This document shows, piece after piece, positions 1-7,595 of a DNA stretch of 64,000 bases. The notes under the pieces were generated by a model, which searched no databases, had not been told where the DNA came from, and worked only from the letters and a program-made list of their open reading frames with translations. Position numbers and translations under genes: made by a program. Source of the stretch: Caulobacter sp. GTDB taxonomy: Bacteria; Pseudomonadota; Alphaproteobacteria; Caulobacterales; Caulobacteraceae. The stretch covers positions 248,001 to 312,000 of the forward strand of contig WGLL01000005.1 in assembly GCA_016125585.1 (NCBI GenBank), given 5' to 3'. Each line of letters starts with the position of its first letter. Position 1 is the first letter of the stretch.

Positions 1-71
1 CCACCCTTCCAGGCGGCGAACCCGGTGACCAGAAAGGTGAACGCAAAGTTGATGAGAATCCACGAAGACAC
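1..71 (-). CDS. Start of a small membrane protein, cut by the window edge
   Basis: Reading leftwards from a GTG at 69-71 gives Val/Met-Ser-Ser-Trp followed by a strongly hydrophobic run (WILINFAFTFLVTGFAAW), which looks like an N-terminal membrane helix. The frame stays open to the window edge. An in-frame TTG further upstream is an alternative start, and a GGAG lies about 15 bases upstream of the GTG. No family can be assigned from 23 residues. Confidence 0.35.
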   Translation of the reverse strand, partial: MSSWILINFAFTFLVTGFAAWKG

Positions 72-77
72 GTTGTA

Positions 78-105
78 ATTGGGTCCCGCTCCTGCAGGAC
101 CCAAT
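78..105. terminator. 9-bp inverted repeat, possible terminator
   Basis: A perfect 9-bp stem (ATTGGGTCC at 78-86, GGACCCAAT at 97-105) encloses a 10-base loop. It lies between the partial membrane gene and the 129-482 gene. A short T run at 114-118 follows on the plus strand but is about 8 bases from the stem, so terminator function is uncertain. Confidence 0.35.
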
Positions 106-128
106 CATGAAGTCTTTTTACCGCGCTG

Positions 129-482
129 TCAGGCGGCTTTGACCTCTTTGAGATGAACCCCGGTGGTCACCGGCGTCGTTTCCGGCTTGTCGTTCCCCGG
201 TCCAACCGCAAAGCGCCCGAGGCCCATCTGGTGTTGCGCCACGGCCAGGGCATTGTGGGTGGCGATGATGGTGCGGCGGGCCTGGGTCAGATAGTTCAGG
301 GTCTCGCTGGCGCTTTCCATCGCGTCCTGGCCGTACATGACCGAAAGATTGGCCCCCTTGCGGGCGGTGGGCATGGTCACCGCCAGCCCCGCCACGGCGG
401 CCAGGGCCGCGTCGAGGGCTTCCTCGGCTTCAAACAGCTGCTTGGCCACGGCCTCGGCAGCGGTGCGTCGTTGATGCAGCAT
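129..482 (-). CDS. Small conserved-type hypothetical protein, 117 aa
   Basis: A predicted 117-residue soluble protein. It is largely helical, with alanine-rich segments over residues 8-35 and 55-85 that could form a coiled coil, and a proline/threonine-rich C-terminal tail. There is no signal peptide or membrane helix. It ends just before the 9-bp inverted repeat. The composition recalls phasin-like or bacterioferritin-like helical proteins, but I see no diagnostic motif and do not recognise the family. It points the same way as the LuxR-like gene upstream of it. Confidence 0.6.
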   Translation of the reverse strand: MLHQRRTAAEAVAKQLFEAEEALDAALAAVAGLAVTMPTARKGANLSVMYGQDAMESASETLNYLTQARRTIIATHNALAVAQHQMGLGRFAVGPGNDKPETTPVTTGVHLKEVKAA

Positions 483-551
483 AGTCGCCTCCCAAATAGG
501 CCCGCTTGGGGCCGTCCTGATGATGTCCGGGGTCGCCCCCGGACCATCAGG

Positions 552-1322
552 TCAGGGGCGGATAAGCTGCTGCAGGGCCAACAGACCCGACAGCGTCGTG
601 CCAAAAGCCAGGGCGGTCGCCAACATGATCGCGCCGATCACGCCCAGGCGCTGGACCGGTCCTAGACTATTGAGCCGGCCTCCGGGCTCGGGGGCGAAAA
701 GTCGCCGTCCATAACCGCGAAGGCCGCGCAAAGGATCTCTCGCAGGGCCATTTCCGGCGGGAGCCAGCGGGCTTGCTTGCGCACCGCCGACACCAGCTCC
801 GGCGTCACCGACGCCATCTCCGGGCCGGACGCCAGGCTGACGAGCTGTCGCTCCAGCTGCTCCCAGGTCCAGACCGGCATCGGGGTTCTCGACTGCGGGC
901 CCTGGCGGAAGGCGCTCTCGAAGCGCTCCACCTCGCCCTTCATCCAGAGCGCCTGGCTGAGGCCGGGGGCGGCGGCGAGGTTGTGATCGTTGGCTGGGGT
1001 CATGGCGTCTGGCTCCGGTTCGTTGAGCCAACCCTGCCGGATCGTCCTCGTCCGGCGCCATGACCACCGTCATGCCTGACACGCTGCGTGTCATGGCGTG
1101 CTGTTCGGCGGCGCGGAGCAGACGCGCCGCCTCGAACCGGGTTGTAACGCCCAGCCGCTCGCGCGCCTTGCGCAGGTGATTGACGACCGTGTGGTCGGCG
1201 ATCCCCAGCTTCCTGCCAATTTCCTTGCTGTTCAGATGTTCATAGACAAGCCGCAGAACCTGGCGCTCACGCTCGGTGAGACGTTCCAGTCCGTCATTCC
1301 TGTCGTCGTTTTTCCCATCCAT
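552..1322 (-). CDS. LuxR-type HTH protein with C-terminal membrane helix; middle appears frameshifted
   Basis: Residues 10-70 form a LuxR/GerE-type helix-turn-helix (LTERERQVLRLVYEHLNSKE, then GIADHTVVNHLRKARERLGV). The last 35 residues form one hydrophobic helix preceded by GGRLNSLGPVQRL. HTH, linker and terminal helix is an architecture I associate with Caulobacterales. This frame is open throughout, but residues about 88-205 have the Arg/Pro/Gly/Gln composition of a shadow frame, while the neighbouring frame there (662-1003) has coding-like codon use. One gene with two compensating frame changes, near 1035-1045 and 670-690, explains this best. Indels in the assembly or a decayed gene are both possible. 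Confidence 0.5.
   Translation of the reverse strand: MDGKNDDRNDGLERLTERERQVLRLVYEHLNSKEIGRKLGIADHTVVNHLRKARERLGVTTRFEAARLLRAAEQHAMTRSVSGMTVVMAPDEDDPAGLAQRTGARRHDPSQRSQPRRRPRPQPGALDEGRGGALRERLPPGPAVENPDAGLDLGAAGATARQPGVRPGDGVGDAGAGVGGAQASPLAPAGNGPARDPLRGLRGYGRRLFAPEPGGRLNSLGPVQRLGVIGAIMLATALAFGTTLSGLLALQQLIRP
662..1003 (-). CDS. Reading frame covering the linker of the LuxR-type gene, or a separate 113-aa gene
   Basis: This 113-residue frame has GC-rich third codon positions and a protein-like sequence (for example VWTWEQLERQLVSLASGPEM), unlike the overlapping frame of 552-1322. A GGAG sits about 10 bases before its ATG, so it could be translated on its own. The frame also stays open upstream of the ATG to about 1061 (reading RQGWLNEPEPDA just before the Met), which fits an in-gene frameshift equally well. 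I do not recognise the sequence as an independent family. Confidence 0.4.
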   Translation of the reverse strand: MTPANDHNLAAAPGLSQALWMKGEVERFESAFRQGPQSRTPMPVWTWEQLERQLVSLASGPEMASVTPELVSAVRKQARWLPPEMALREILCAAFAVMDGDFSPPSPEAGSIV

Positions 1323-1423
1323 GGCGAATTAACCTGCCGCCCCGTCCAAAAGGCTGTTCGTCCACCCTCGGCGCCGGACCACCCCCGGTGCGCCTCAAAT
1401 GAGCATAACCCAGAATGGCCGGA

Positions 1424-1445
1424 GTCTAGAATGCTCTTTCTAGAC
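1424..1445. promoter_or_regulatory. 22-bp palindrome upstream of the phasin gene, candidate operator
   Basis: Perfect 8-bp arms (GTCTAGAA at 1424-1431 and TTCTAGAC at 1438-1445) are separated by 6 bases. The site lies 69 bases before the phasin start, in the gap between divergent genes. The PhaD-like TetR regulator encoded at 2085-2666 is one candidate binder; that assignment is inference. Confidence 0.35.
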
Positions 1446-1513
1446 ACAGGCGATAGAGGTTGCGGCGTCGCGTCGCTCCCCCGGCGCTGATCCCCTCATT
1501 CAAGGAGCCTCCC

Positions 1514-2008
1514 ATGGCCGCCGCCAAGAAGACCAAGACCGCCAAGACCAAGGCCGCCGAGACCGGCGCCGACCTCGATATCGCCCGCAAGATCTGGCTG
1601 GCCGGCGTCGGCGCCTATGGTCGCGCCTTCACCGAAGCCCGCGATTCCGCTGAAAAGCTGGCGCACGGCGCCACCGAAGCCTTCGACCAGCTGGTCGCCA
1701 AGGGCGAGGAAGTCGAGGACGTCGTTCGCGACCGCATCGCCAAGGCGCCGGCCGGCAAGAAGGTCGTCAGCATCGTCGGCGACCTCACCAAGCAGTCCAA
1801 GGAGCGCCGCTCGGCCCTCGAGGAGCGCATCGGCAAGGTTCGCAAGTCCCTGACCGACAGCCTCGCCCCCTTCAACATGGCCGCGCTGGGCGAGGCCGTT
1901 CACGCCCTGACCCTGCAGGTCGAGGCCCTGACCGAGGAAGTCGCGGCCCTGAAGGCCGAGAAGGCTCCGAAGAAAGCTGCCGCCAAGTCGGCCGACGAAG
2001 CGGCCTGA
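1514..2008 (+). CDS. PhaI/PhaF-family phasin (PHA granule-associated protein)
   Basis: A 164-residue phasin expected to coat polyhydroxyalkanoate granules in the cytoplasm. After a Lys/Ala/Thr-rich basic start comes the family hallmark RKIWLAGVGAYGRAF at about residues 26-40, then long amphipathic helices with leucine heptads around residues 125-150 (suited to oligomerisation), and a short KAEKAPKKAAAKSADEAA tail. The tail is far shorter than the histone-like repeats of Pseudomonas PhaF, so PhaI is the closer match. The ATG at 1514 is preceded by AAGGAG. A longer in-frame extension to 1460 lacks such a site. It belongs with phaD, phaC and phaZ downstream. Confidence 0.9.
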   Translation: MAAAKKTKTAKTKAAETGADLDIARKIWLAGVGAYGRAFTEARDSAEKLAHGATEAFDQLVAKGEEVEDVVRDRIAKAPAGKKVVSIVGDLTKQSKERRSALEERIGKVRKSLTDSLAPFNMAALGEAVHALTLQVEALTEEVAALKAEKAPKKAAAKSADEAA

Positions 2009-2084
2009 GCCGCGTCTGACGCTGCCTTCCTTCCGGCGGCGCGGTGTTCGCGTCGTGGTCCTCATCCCCCTCCCCCCAGGAGGA

Positions 2085-2666
2085 TCAGGACGCCAGAGCC
2101 GCCGCCGGAAGCATGACCTGGGCCGCCGCGCGAGCCACGCGTTCGCGGGGCGGCCCAGTGTCTCCCTGCAGGTCCAGGGTTATGGCGTGAAAGGCGATAC
2201 CCGTCGCCAGCTGCCCCGCCAGGCCGTCACGGACCTCTGGCCCCGCCTTGATCGCGCCGGCGTCCGACAGGGCCGCCAGACAGTCGGCCAGCGCCGATTG
2301 CTGGGCGGCGATGATCCGCCGGGCCGCTCCGGCCACGGCGGCGTTCTCCAGCGCCAGGGCCGGTTCGCGATAGAAGAACCGGGCGTCCCAGGCCTCCTCG
2401 ACAAGGATATGGACATGGGTCCACAGCATCTCGAAGCTGGCGTCCTTGCGGCAGGCGTCCCGCATCGCCTGGAGGATCAGCTCGACCTCGGCGGCGTGAA
2501 CCTCCATCAGCTCGGCCAGGATCTGGGGCTTGCCCTTGAAGTGGTAGTAGAGATGGCCGGCGCTGATCCCCATGGCCGAGGCGACATCGACCGCCGACAG
2601 GGCGCCCACGCCTTCGGTGTTGAACAGTTCCCTGGCCGCCTCGAGAATCCGGTCCCGCGTCTTCAT
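2085..2666 (-). CDS. phaD: TetR-family regulator of the PHA locus (PhaD-like)
   Basis: A 193-residue TetR repressor or activator. The N-terminal MKTRDRILEAARELFN and the HTH around residues 23-50 (AMGISAGHLYYHFKGKPQIL) closely resemble, from memory, Pseudomonas PhaD, which controls phaC1 and phaI promoters. The C-terminal helical domain should bind an acyl-type effector, which is inferred. The gene diverges from phaC across 110 bases, a standard arrangement for local regulation. Assignment to PhaD rather than a generic TetR protein rests on N-terminal resemblance plus context. Confidence 0.82.
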   Translation of the reverse strand: MKTRDRILEAARELFNTEGVGALSAVDVASAMGISAGHLYYHFKGKPQILAELMEVHAAEVELILQAMRDACRKDASFEMLWTHVHILVEEAWDARFFYREPALALENAAVAGAARRIIAAQQSALADCLAALSDAGAIKAGPEVRDGLAGQLATGIAFHAITLDLQGDTGPPRERVARAAAQVMLPAAALAS

Positions 2667-2716
2667 TCAGGTGTCTCCGCCACCGCAAGCCGGTTGACTT
2701 GGCGTAACCGCGGTCC

Positions 2717-2726
2717 AGCATATGCT
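2717..2726. promoter_or_regulatory. 10-bp palindrome between phaD and phaC
   Basis: AGCATATGCT is a perfect 10-bp palindrome in the divergent phaD-phaC gap, downstream of a TTGACT (2695-2700) that could be a -35 element. It is a weak candidate for a regulator site, because palindromes this short arise by chance. Confidence 0.2.
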
Positions 2727-2776
2727 TCGTTGGCGCAGCCGGGCGAGAACGATCTGGCGCGCGGGGAGGACACAGC

Positions 2777-4468
2777 ATGAGCAAAGCGGGAATCCGCCTG
2801 GACACGGGCGGCGCCACTGATGGCGCGGGCGGACTCAATCCCATCGTCGGGGTGGCGCGGGAAGATCTGATCGGCGCCGTCGGCGTGCTGCTGCGGGAAA
2901 CCGCCGGGCGGCCCGTCAAGACGCTGAAGCACGTGGCCAAATTCAACGGCGAGCTGGTCAGGATCCTGACCGGCCGGTCCGAGCTGGAAGCGGGACCCAG
3001 GGACAAGCGGTTCGCTGATCCGGCCTGGCGCTACAATCCCCTCTACAAGGCCGGGATGCAGTATTATCTGGCGGTGCAGAAGGGCGTCGCCGGCTGGCTG
3101 GACGATGTCGAGTTCGATGAGCTCGAACGGGCCCGGGCCAACTTCGTCACCGGCATGATCCTCGACAGCCTGTCGCCGTCCAACACCCTGATCGGCAATC
3201 CCTCGGCGGTGAAGCGGGCCTTCGACACCGGCGGCGTCTCGCTGCTCAAGGGGCTGAAGAACGCCTATGACGATGTGACCAAGAACGACGGCATCGTCAG
3301 CCAGGTCGACAAGCGCCCCTTCAAGGTGGGCGACAACCTGGCCAACAGCCCCGGCGCGGTGGTCTATCGCACCGAGATGATGGAGCTGATCCAGTTTCAG
3401 CCGACCACCGAGCAGGTGCATCAGATCCCGCTGCTGATCATCCCGCCACAGATCAACAAGGCCTATGTCAACGACCTGTCGCCGGACAAGTCGATGGTTC
3501 GCTACCTGGTGGCCAATGGCATTCAGGTCTTCCTCGTCTCCTGGCGCAATCCGACCAAGGAGCATGCCGCCTGGGGGCTGGGCGACTATGTCGACAGCCT
3601 GATCGAGGCCAGCGATGTGATCGCCCGGATCACCGGGTCGAAGAAGGTCAACGTCTCCGGCGCCTGTTCAGGCGGAATCACCACCGCCACCCTGCTCAGC
3701 AAGCTGCAGGCGGCGGGAGACGATCGGATCAACGCCGTCTCGATGATGGTCTGCGTGCTGGACCCGGACGCCGGCGACAGCGAGGCGGGGGCCCTTGTTT
3801 CCAAACACGGGATCGAGATGGCCCGCCAGCGGTCGGCCAAGAAGGGGGTGCTGGAAGGCGCCTCCCTGTCGCGCACCTTCGCCTGGCTGCGGCCCAACGA
3901 CCTGGTGTGGAACTATGTCATCAACAACTATCTGCATGGTGACGACCCGCCGCCCTTCGACGTGCTGTTCTGGAACAACGACAGCACCAACCTGACCGCC
4001 GCCCTGCATTCCGACTACCTGTCGGTCTATGAGCATCAGCCGTTCCGCAACCACGGCGCGGTCGAACTGGCCGGCCACAAGGTCGACCTGTCGAAGGTGA
4101 AGAACGACGTCTTCGTCGTCGCCGGGGTCACCGACCACATCACCCCCTGGAAGGCCTGCTATCGCCTGACCCAGCTGATCGGTTCGCCCAATGTCGACTT
4201 CGTGCTCAGCCAGGCCGGCCACATCCAGGCCCTGCTCAACCCGCCCGGCAATCCCAAGGCCAAATACTTCCACAGCGAGACCCGGCCGCCGGCGTCCCTG
4301 GACGAGTGGATGGCCGAGAAGGCGCAGGAAAAGGCCGGCTCCTGGTGGCCCTTCTGGGTCGAATGGCTGTCAGCCCGCGCGGGCGAGATGAAGGCCGCGC
4401 CCAGGGCGCTGGGCTCAAAGAAACATCGACCGATGGATCCCGCACCGGGGCTCTATGCGTTCGACTAG
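2777..4468 (+). CDS. phaC: Polyhydroxyalkanoate synthase, class II-like
   Basis: This 563-residue enzyme polymerises (R)-3-hydroxyacyl-CoA into PHA at the granule surface. The lipase-like box reads G-A-C-S-G-G with nucleophile Cys297. Asp453 (in VAGVTDHITPW) and His482 (in SQAGHIQALLNPPG) complete the triad. From memory, GACSGG is the form seen in class II medium-chain-length synthases of pseudomonads, while class I enzymes usually carry a different residue set around the cysteine. The length and triad positions also match class II. The start is fixed by GGGGAGGA eight bases upstream. The gene is followed after 24 bases by phaZ, as in the Pseudomonas order. Confidence 0.95.
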   Translation: MSKAGIRLDTGGATDGAGGLNPIVGVAREDLIGAVGVLLRETAGRPVKTLKHVAKFNGELVRILTGRSELEAGPRDKRFADPAWRYNPLYKAGMQYYLAVQKGVAGWLDDVEFDELERARANFVTGMILDSLSPSNTLIGNPSAVKRAFDTGGVSLLKGLKNAYDDVTKNDGIVSQVDKRPFKVGDNLANSPGAVVYRTEMMELIQFQPTTEQVHQIPLLIIPPQINKAYVNDLSPDKSMVRYLVANGIQVFLVSWRNPTKEHAAWGLGDYVDSLIEASDVIARITGSKKVNVSGACSGGITTATLLSKLQAAGDDRINAVSMMVCVLDPDAGDSEAGALVSKHGIEMARQRSAKKGVLEGASLSRTFAWLRPNDLVWNYVINNYLHGDDPPPFDVLFWNNDSTNLTAALHSDYLSVYEHQPFRNHGAVELAGHKVDLSKVKNDVFVVAGVTDHITPWKACYRLTQLIGSPNVDFVLSQAGHIQALLNPPGNPKAKYFHSETRPPASLDEWMAEKAQEKAGSWWPFWVEWLSARAGEMKAAPRALGSKKHRPMDPAPGLYAFD

Positions 4469-4492
4469 ATACAGTACGAAAAGGACCATCGC

Positions 4493-5365
4493 TTGACCCG
4501 ATCTTCAAGGCCCGCCGCCCTGGGCGACACCGCCCCCGAGTTCTCGATCCTGAGGGCCGGCGGACGCATGCTGCGGGTCGCCGTCTGGAAGGCCAGGCCG
4601 CCGGCCGGTCAGGCGCCGGCCACGCCGCTGCTGTTCTTCAACGGCATCGGGGCCAACATCGAGGTGATGAGTCCCCTGGCGGACTGGTTCCCCGACCGCG
4701 ACCTGATCACCTTCGACATGCCGGGCATCGGCGGCTCGCCCAAGCCGGTCGCGCCCTATCGGCCCTGGTCCATGGCCTGGACGGCGTCGCGGCTGCTCAA
4801 GCAGCTTGGCTATGACAAGGTCGACGTCATGGGCGTCAGCTGGGGCGGAGGACTGGCCCAGCAGTTCGCCTTCCAGTGCCCCAAACAGACCGGGCGACTG
4901 GTGCTGGCGGCGACTTCCGCCGGGGTGATCATGGCCCCCGGCGACATCCGTTCGCTCAGCAAGATGGCCGACCCCAAGCGCTATGTGGACCCCGAGTTCA
5001 TGCGCAAGAACTTCGAGGCCCTCTATGGCGGCGAGACCGGCGGGTCCGATGGCCATATCGGCCGCATCCGCGCCCCGAGCCGCACGGGCTACCTCTACCA
5101 GCTGGGGGCCATGGTCGGCTGGACCAGCGTGCCATTCCTGCCCTTCCTCAAGGCGCCGACCCTGGTGATGATGGGGGACGCCGACAAGATCGTGCCCCTG
5201 GTCAACGGCAAGTTCCTCACCGCCCTGATTCCCGGCGCCCGGCTGGAGGTGATCAAGGACGGCGGGCACCTGTTCCTGGTCTCGAAAGCCGAGATCGCCG
5301 CGCCGATCATCCGCGACTTCCTCGATGAGGGCCGGGTGAAGGCCAGCCGCAGGAAGGCGGCCTGA
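4493..5365 (+). CDS. phaZ: Intracellular PHA depolymerase (PhaZ-like alpha/beta hydrolase)
   Basis: A 290-residue alpha/beta hydrolase predicted to release 3-hydroxyacids from stored PHA. It has an oxyanion-region FNGIGANIE, the nucleophile elbow GVSWGG with Ser116, an acid in MGDADKIVP and the catalytic His in DGGHLFL. These motifs match my memory of the medium-chain-length PhaZ of pseudomonads. Translation appears to start at a TTG with AAGGA eight bases upstream, and no in-frame ATG fits better. It sits 24 bases after phaC and is probably co-transcribed. There is no signal peptide, consistent with action on internal granules. Confidence 0.87.
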   Translation: MTRSSRPAALGDTAPEFSILRAGGRMLRVAVWKARPPAGQAPATPLLFFNGIGANIEVMSPLADWFPDRDLITFDMPGIGGSPKPVAPYRPWSMAWTASRLLKQLGYDKVDVMGVSWGGGLAQQFAFQCPKQTGRLVLAATSAGVIMAPGDIRSLSKMADPKRYVDPEFMRKNFEALYGGETGGSDGHIGRIRAPSRTGYLYQLGAMVGWTSVPFLPFLKAPTLVMMGDADKIVPLVNGKFLTALIPGARLEVIKDGGHLFLVSKAEIAAPIIRDFLDEGRVKASRRKAA

Positions 5366-5449
5366 ACGGTGATCGGATCCGCAAAGCCCTGGCTTCCCTC
5401 GTGATGATCCAGGGTCTATGCCCTCGCCGGCACGGCTGGGGATAGCCAC

Positions 5450-6730
5450 ATGCACTACGACATCGTCATCGTTGGCGGCGGGGCCGGCGGCCTGGAGCTG
5501 GCCGCCAAACTGGGGCGCAAGCTGGGTCGCAAGCGCGGGACCGAAAAGGTCCTGCTGATCGACCGCACCGTCTTCCACATCTGGAAGCCGACCCTGCATG
5601 AGGTCGCGGCGGGAACGCTGGACACCCATCAGGAGGGTCTGAGCTATCCCATCCTCGCCCGCCGCAACCATTTCAGCTTCACCCTTGGCGAGATGTCCGG
5701 GCTCGATCCTGCGGCGCGACGGCTGACCCTGGCGGCGATGCGCGGCGAGGATGGCCGCGAACTGGCGCCGGAGCGGTCGGTGACCTTCACCTGGTGTGTG
5801 CTGGCCCTGGGCGGCGGGGCCAATCTGTTCGGGACGCCGGGCGCCGAGAGGGCCTATCTGCTGGAGAACACCGGCGACGCCATCCGCTTTCACAACCATC
5901 TGCTGGCCGCCTTCACCCGCGCCTCCTTCGCCCCCGAACGATCGCTGGCGGTGGCCATCGTCGGCGGCGGGGCGACCGGCGTCGAGCTGTCGGCCGAATT
6001 GATCGAGGCCCATAACGAGCTTGACCAGGGCCTGGCCAAGGACCAGCGCTTTCGCCTCGACATCACCATTGTCGAGGCCGCCGACCGCATCCTGGGCCAA
6101 CTGCCCGAGAAGATCTCGGCCCAGGCCACCGTGGCGCTGGAGCGCAAGGGCGTGACGGTGAAGACCGGCGCCCGGGTGGTCGAGGTGGCCGAGGGCAGGG
6201 TGGCTACCTCGCTTGGCGACATTCCGGCCGACATCATCGTCTGGGCGGCCGGGGTGAAGGCCGCCGACAGCAACACAGGCCTGGGGCTGGAGACCAATCG
6301 CCTCAACCAGATTGTCGTCAACGCGCGGCTGGAGACTTCCGCCGACGGCATCTGGGCCCTTGGCGATTGCGCGGCCGCGCCGTGGAAGGATGGCCGCACC
6401 GTCCCCGCCCGCGCCCAGGCGGCGCATCAACAGGCCGACTACCTGGCCCGGGTTCTCGGCGCGCGGCTGGCCGAGCGTCGCTACGAGGCGCCGTTCCAGT
6501 ATCGCGATTTCGGCTCGCTGGTGTCTCTGGGCGAAAGCCGGGGCGTCGGCTCCCTGATGGGCGGTCTTGGCGGCCCCAATTTCTTCATCGAGGGGCTGGT
6601 GGCCAAATGGCTCTATATGTCGCTGCACCTGAACCACCATCGCGCCATCCTGGGCTCGATCAAGACCGTGGTGCTGGCGCTGGCGCGGCTGCTGCAGGAG
6701 CGGGTGTCGGGACGGCTCAAGCTGCATTGA
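5450..6730 (+). CDS. ndh: Type II NADH:quinone oxidoreductase (NDH-2 family)
   Basis: A 426-residue FAD enzyme that passes electrons from NADH to quinone without pumping protons. The FAD-binding GGGAGGLELA is at residues 9-18, and the NAD(P)-binding IVGGGATGVELSAELIEAHNE starts near residue 168. IWALGDCA is the second FAD-contact motif. The C-terminal third (MGGLGGPNFFIEGLVAKWLY onward) resembles the membrane-attachment region of NDH-2. It lies 84 bases after phaZ. Coupling to PHA breakdown, to dispose of reductant, would be inference. Confidence 0.9.
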   Translation: MHYDIVIVGGGAGGLELAAKLGRKLGRKRGTEKVLLIDRTVFHIWKPTLHEVAAGTLDTHQEGLSYPILARRNHFSFTLGEMSGLDPAARRLTLAAMRGEDGRELAPERSVTFTWCVLALGGGANLFGTPGAERAYLLENTGDAIRFHNHLLAAFTRASFAPERSLAVAIVGGGATGVELSAELIEAHNELDQGLAKDQRFRLDITIVEAADRILGQLPEKISAQATVALERKGVTVKTGARVVEVAEGRVATSLGDIPADIIVWAAGVKAADSNTGLGLETNRLNQIVVNARLETSADGIWALGDCAAAPWKDGRTVPARAQAAHQQADYLARVLGARLAERRYEAPFQYRDFGSLVSLGESRGVGSLMGGLGGPNFFIEGLVAKWLYMSLHLNHHRAILGSIKTVVLALARLLQERVSGRLKLH

Positions 6731-6804
6731 GCGCCGACCCCTGATCGGCGTTGACGCCCCCGACGGAAGGCGGCCAAGGGTGGCCGGAAACAGGGAGGCC
6801 TTCG

Positions 6805-7590
6805 ATGATCGAGCTGCTGGAACACCCGCTTTCGCCCTATGCCCAGAAGGTCAAGATCGCCCTCGACGAGAAGGGCGTGGCCTACCAGGTCCGCATGCCG
6901 GAGGCGATCGGCTCGGGCCAGATGTCGGACGCCTTCCGCCTGGCCAATCCGCGCGGCGAGGTGCCGGTCCTGTTTGTCGACCAGCAAGCCATCTTCGATT
7001 CCACCATCATCCTTGAGTTCATCGAGGATCGCTTTCCCGAACCCGCCCTGCTGCCTGCCAGCCCGGCCGACCGGGCCCGGGTGCGGATGATCGAGGAGCT
7101 CTGCGACACCCACTACGAGGCCATCACCTGGGGCCTGTCGGAGATCGCCAACTTCCGCCGCGCCACCGGCGAGCAGGCCGAGACGATGCAAGGCCATGCG
7201 CGGGAGGAGCTGGCGCGGCTCCATGCCTGGCTGGAAGGCCAGCTTGGCGACCGGCCCTGGTTCAACGGCGACGCCTTCGGCTGGGGTGATCTTTGCGTGG
7301 CGCCCTTCATCGCCGGAGCGATCGGTTTTGGCATGCCGCCCGGACCCGGTCCGCTCAGCGACTGGTTCAGGCGCGCCGCCGACCGTCCGTCTGTCGCCGC
7401 TTCCTTGCAGGCGGCGAAGGCGTCGCTGGCCGCCATGGCCGGGGTGGCTCAGATCGTAGAGGCCGGCCTGTTCAAGCGGCAGTATCGCGATCATCGTCTG
7501 GAATGGATGATCCGCGCCGGCGGGCTGTCGGTAGTTCAGGACGGGCTGGCGAAAGACAATATCCGCTTCAACAGCGCGCCAAGAGGATAG
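6805..7590 (+). CDS. Glutathione S-transferase family protein, 261 aa
   Basis: The N-terminal thioredoxin-like domain (residues 1-80) reads IELLEHPLSPYAQKVKIAL. Ser9 and Pro10 are candidate glutathione-contact residues, followed by NPRGEVPVL with the cis-proline and DSTIILEFIE, the usual glutathione gamma-glutamyl contact. The C-terminal helical domain includes GDRPWFNGDAFGWGDL. The start at 6805 is chosen because GGGAGG lies just upstream and the domain begins there; a frame extension to 6751 adds nothing domain-like. A second GST follows after 5 bases. The substrate is unknown. Confidence 0.88.
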   Translation: MIELLEHPLSPYAQKVKIALDEKGVAYQVRMPEAIGSGQMSDAFRLANPRGEVPVLFVDQQAIFDSTIILEFIEDRFPEPALLPASPADRARVRMIEELCDTHYEAITWGLSEIANFRRATGEQAETMQGHAREELARLHAWLEGQLGDRPWFNGDAFGWGDLCVAPFIAGAIGFGMPPGPGPLSDWFRRAADRPSVAASLQAAKASLAAMAGVAQIVEAGLFKRQYRDHRLEWMIRAGGLSVVQDGLAKDNIRFNSAPRG

Positions 7591-7595
7591 AACCG

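Noticed and set aside
4505..6727. A 740-residue open frame on the minus strand, antisense to phaZ and ndh
   Set aside because: It has Gly/Arg/His/Gln-rich composition typical of an antisense shadow in GC-rich DNA. The plus-strand genes have clear motifs and ribosome sites.
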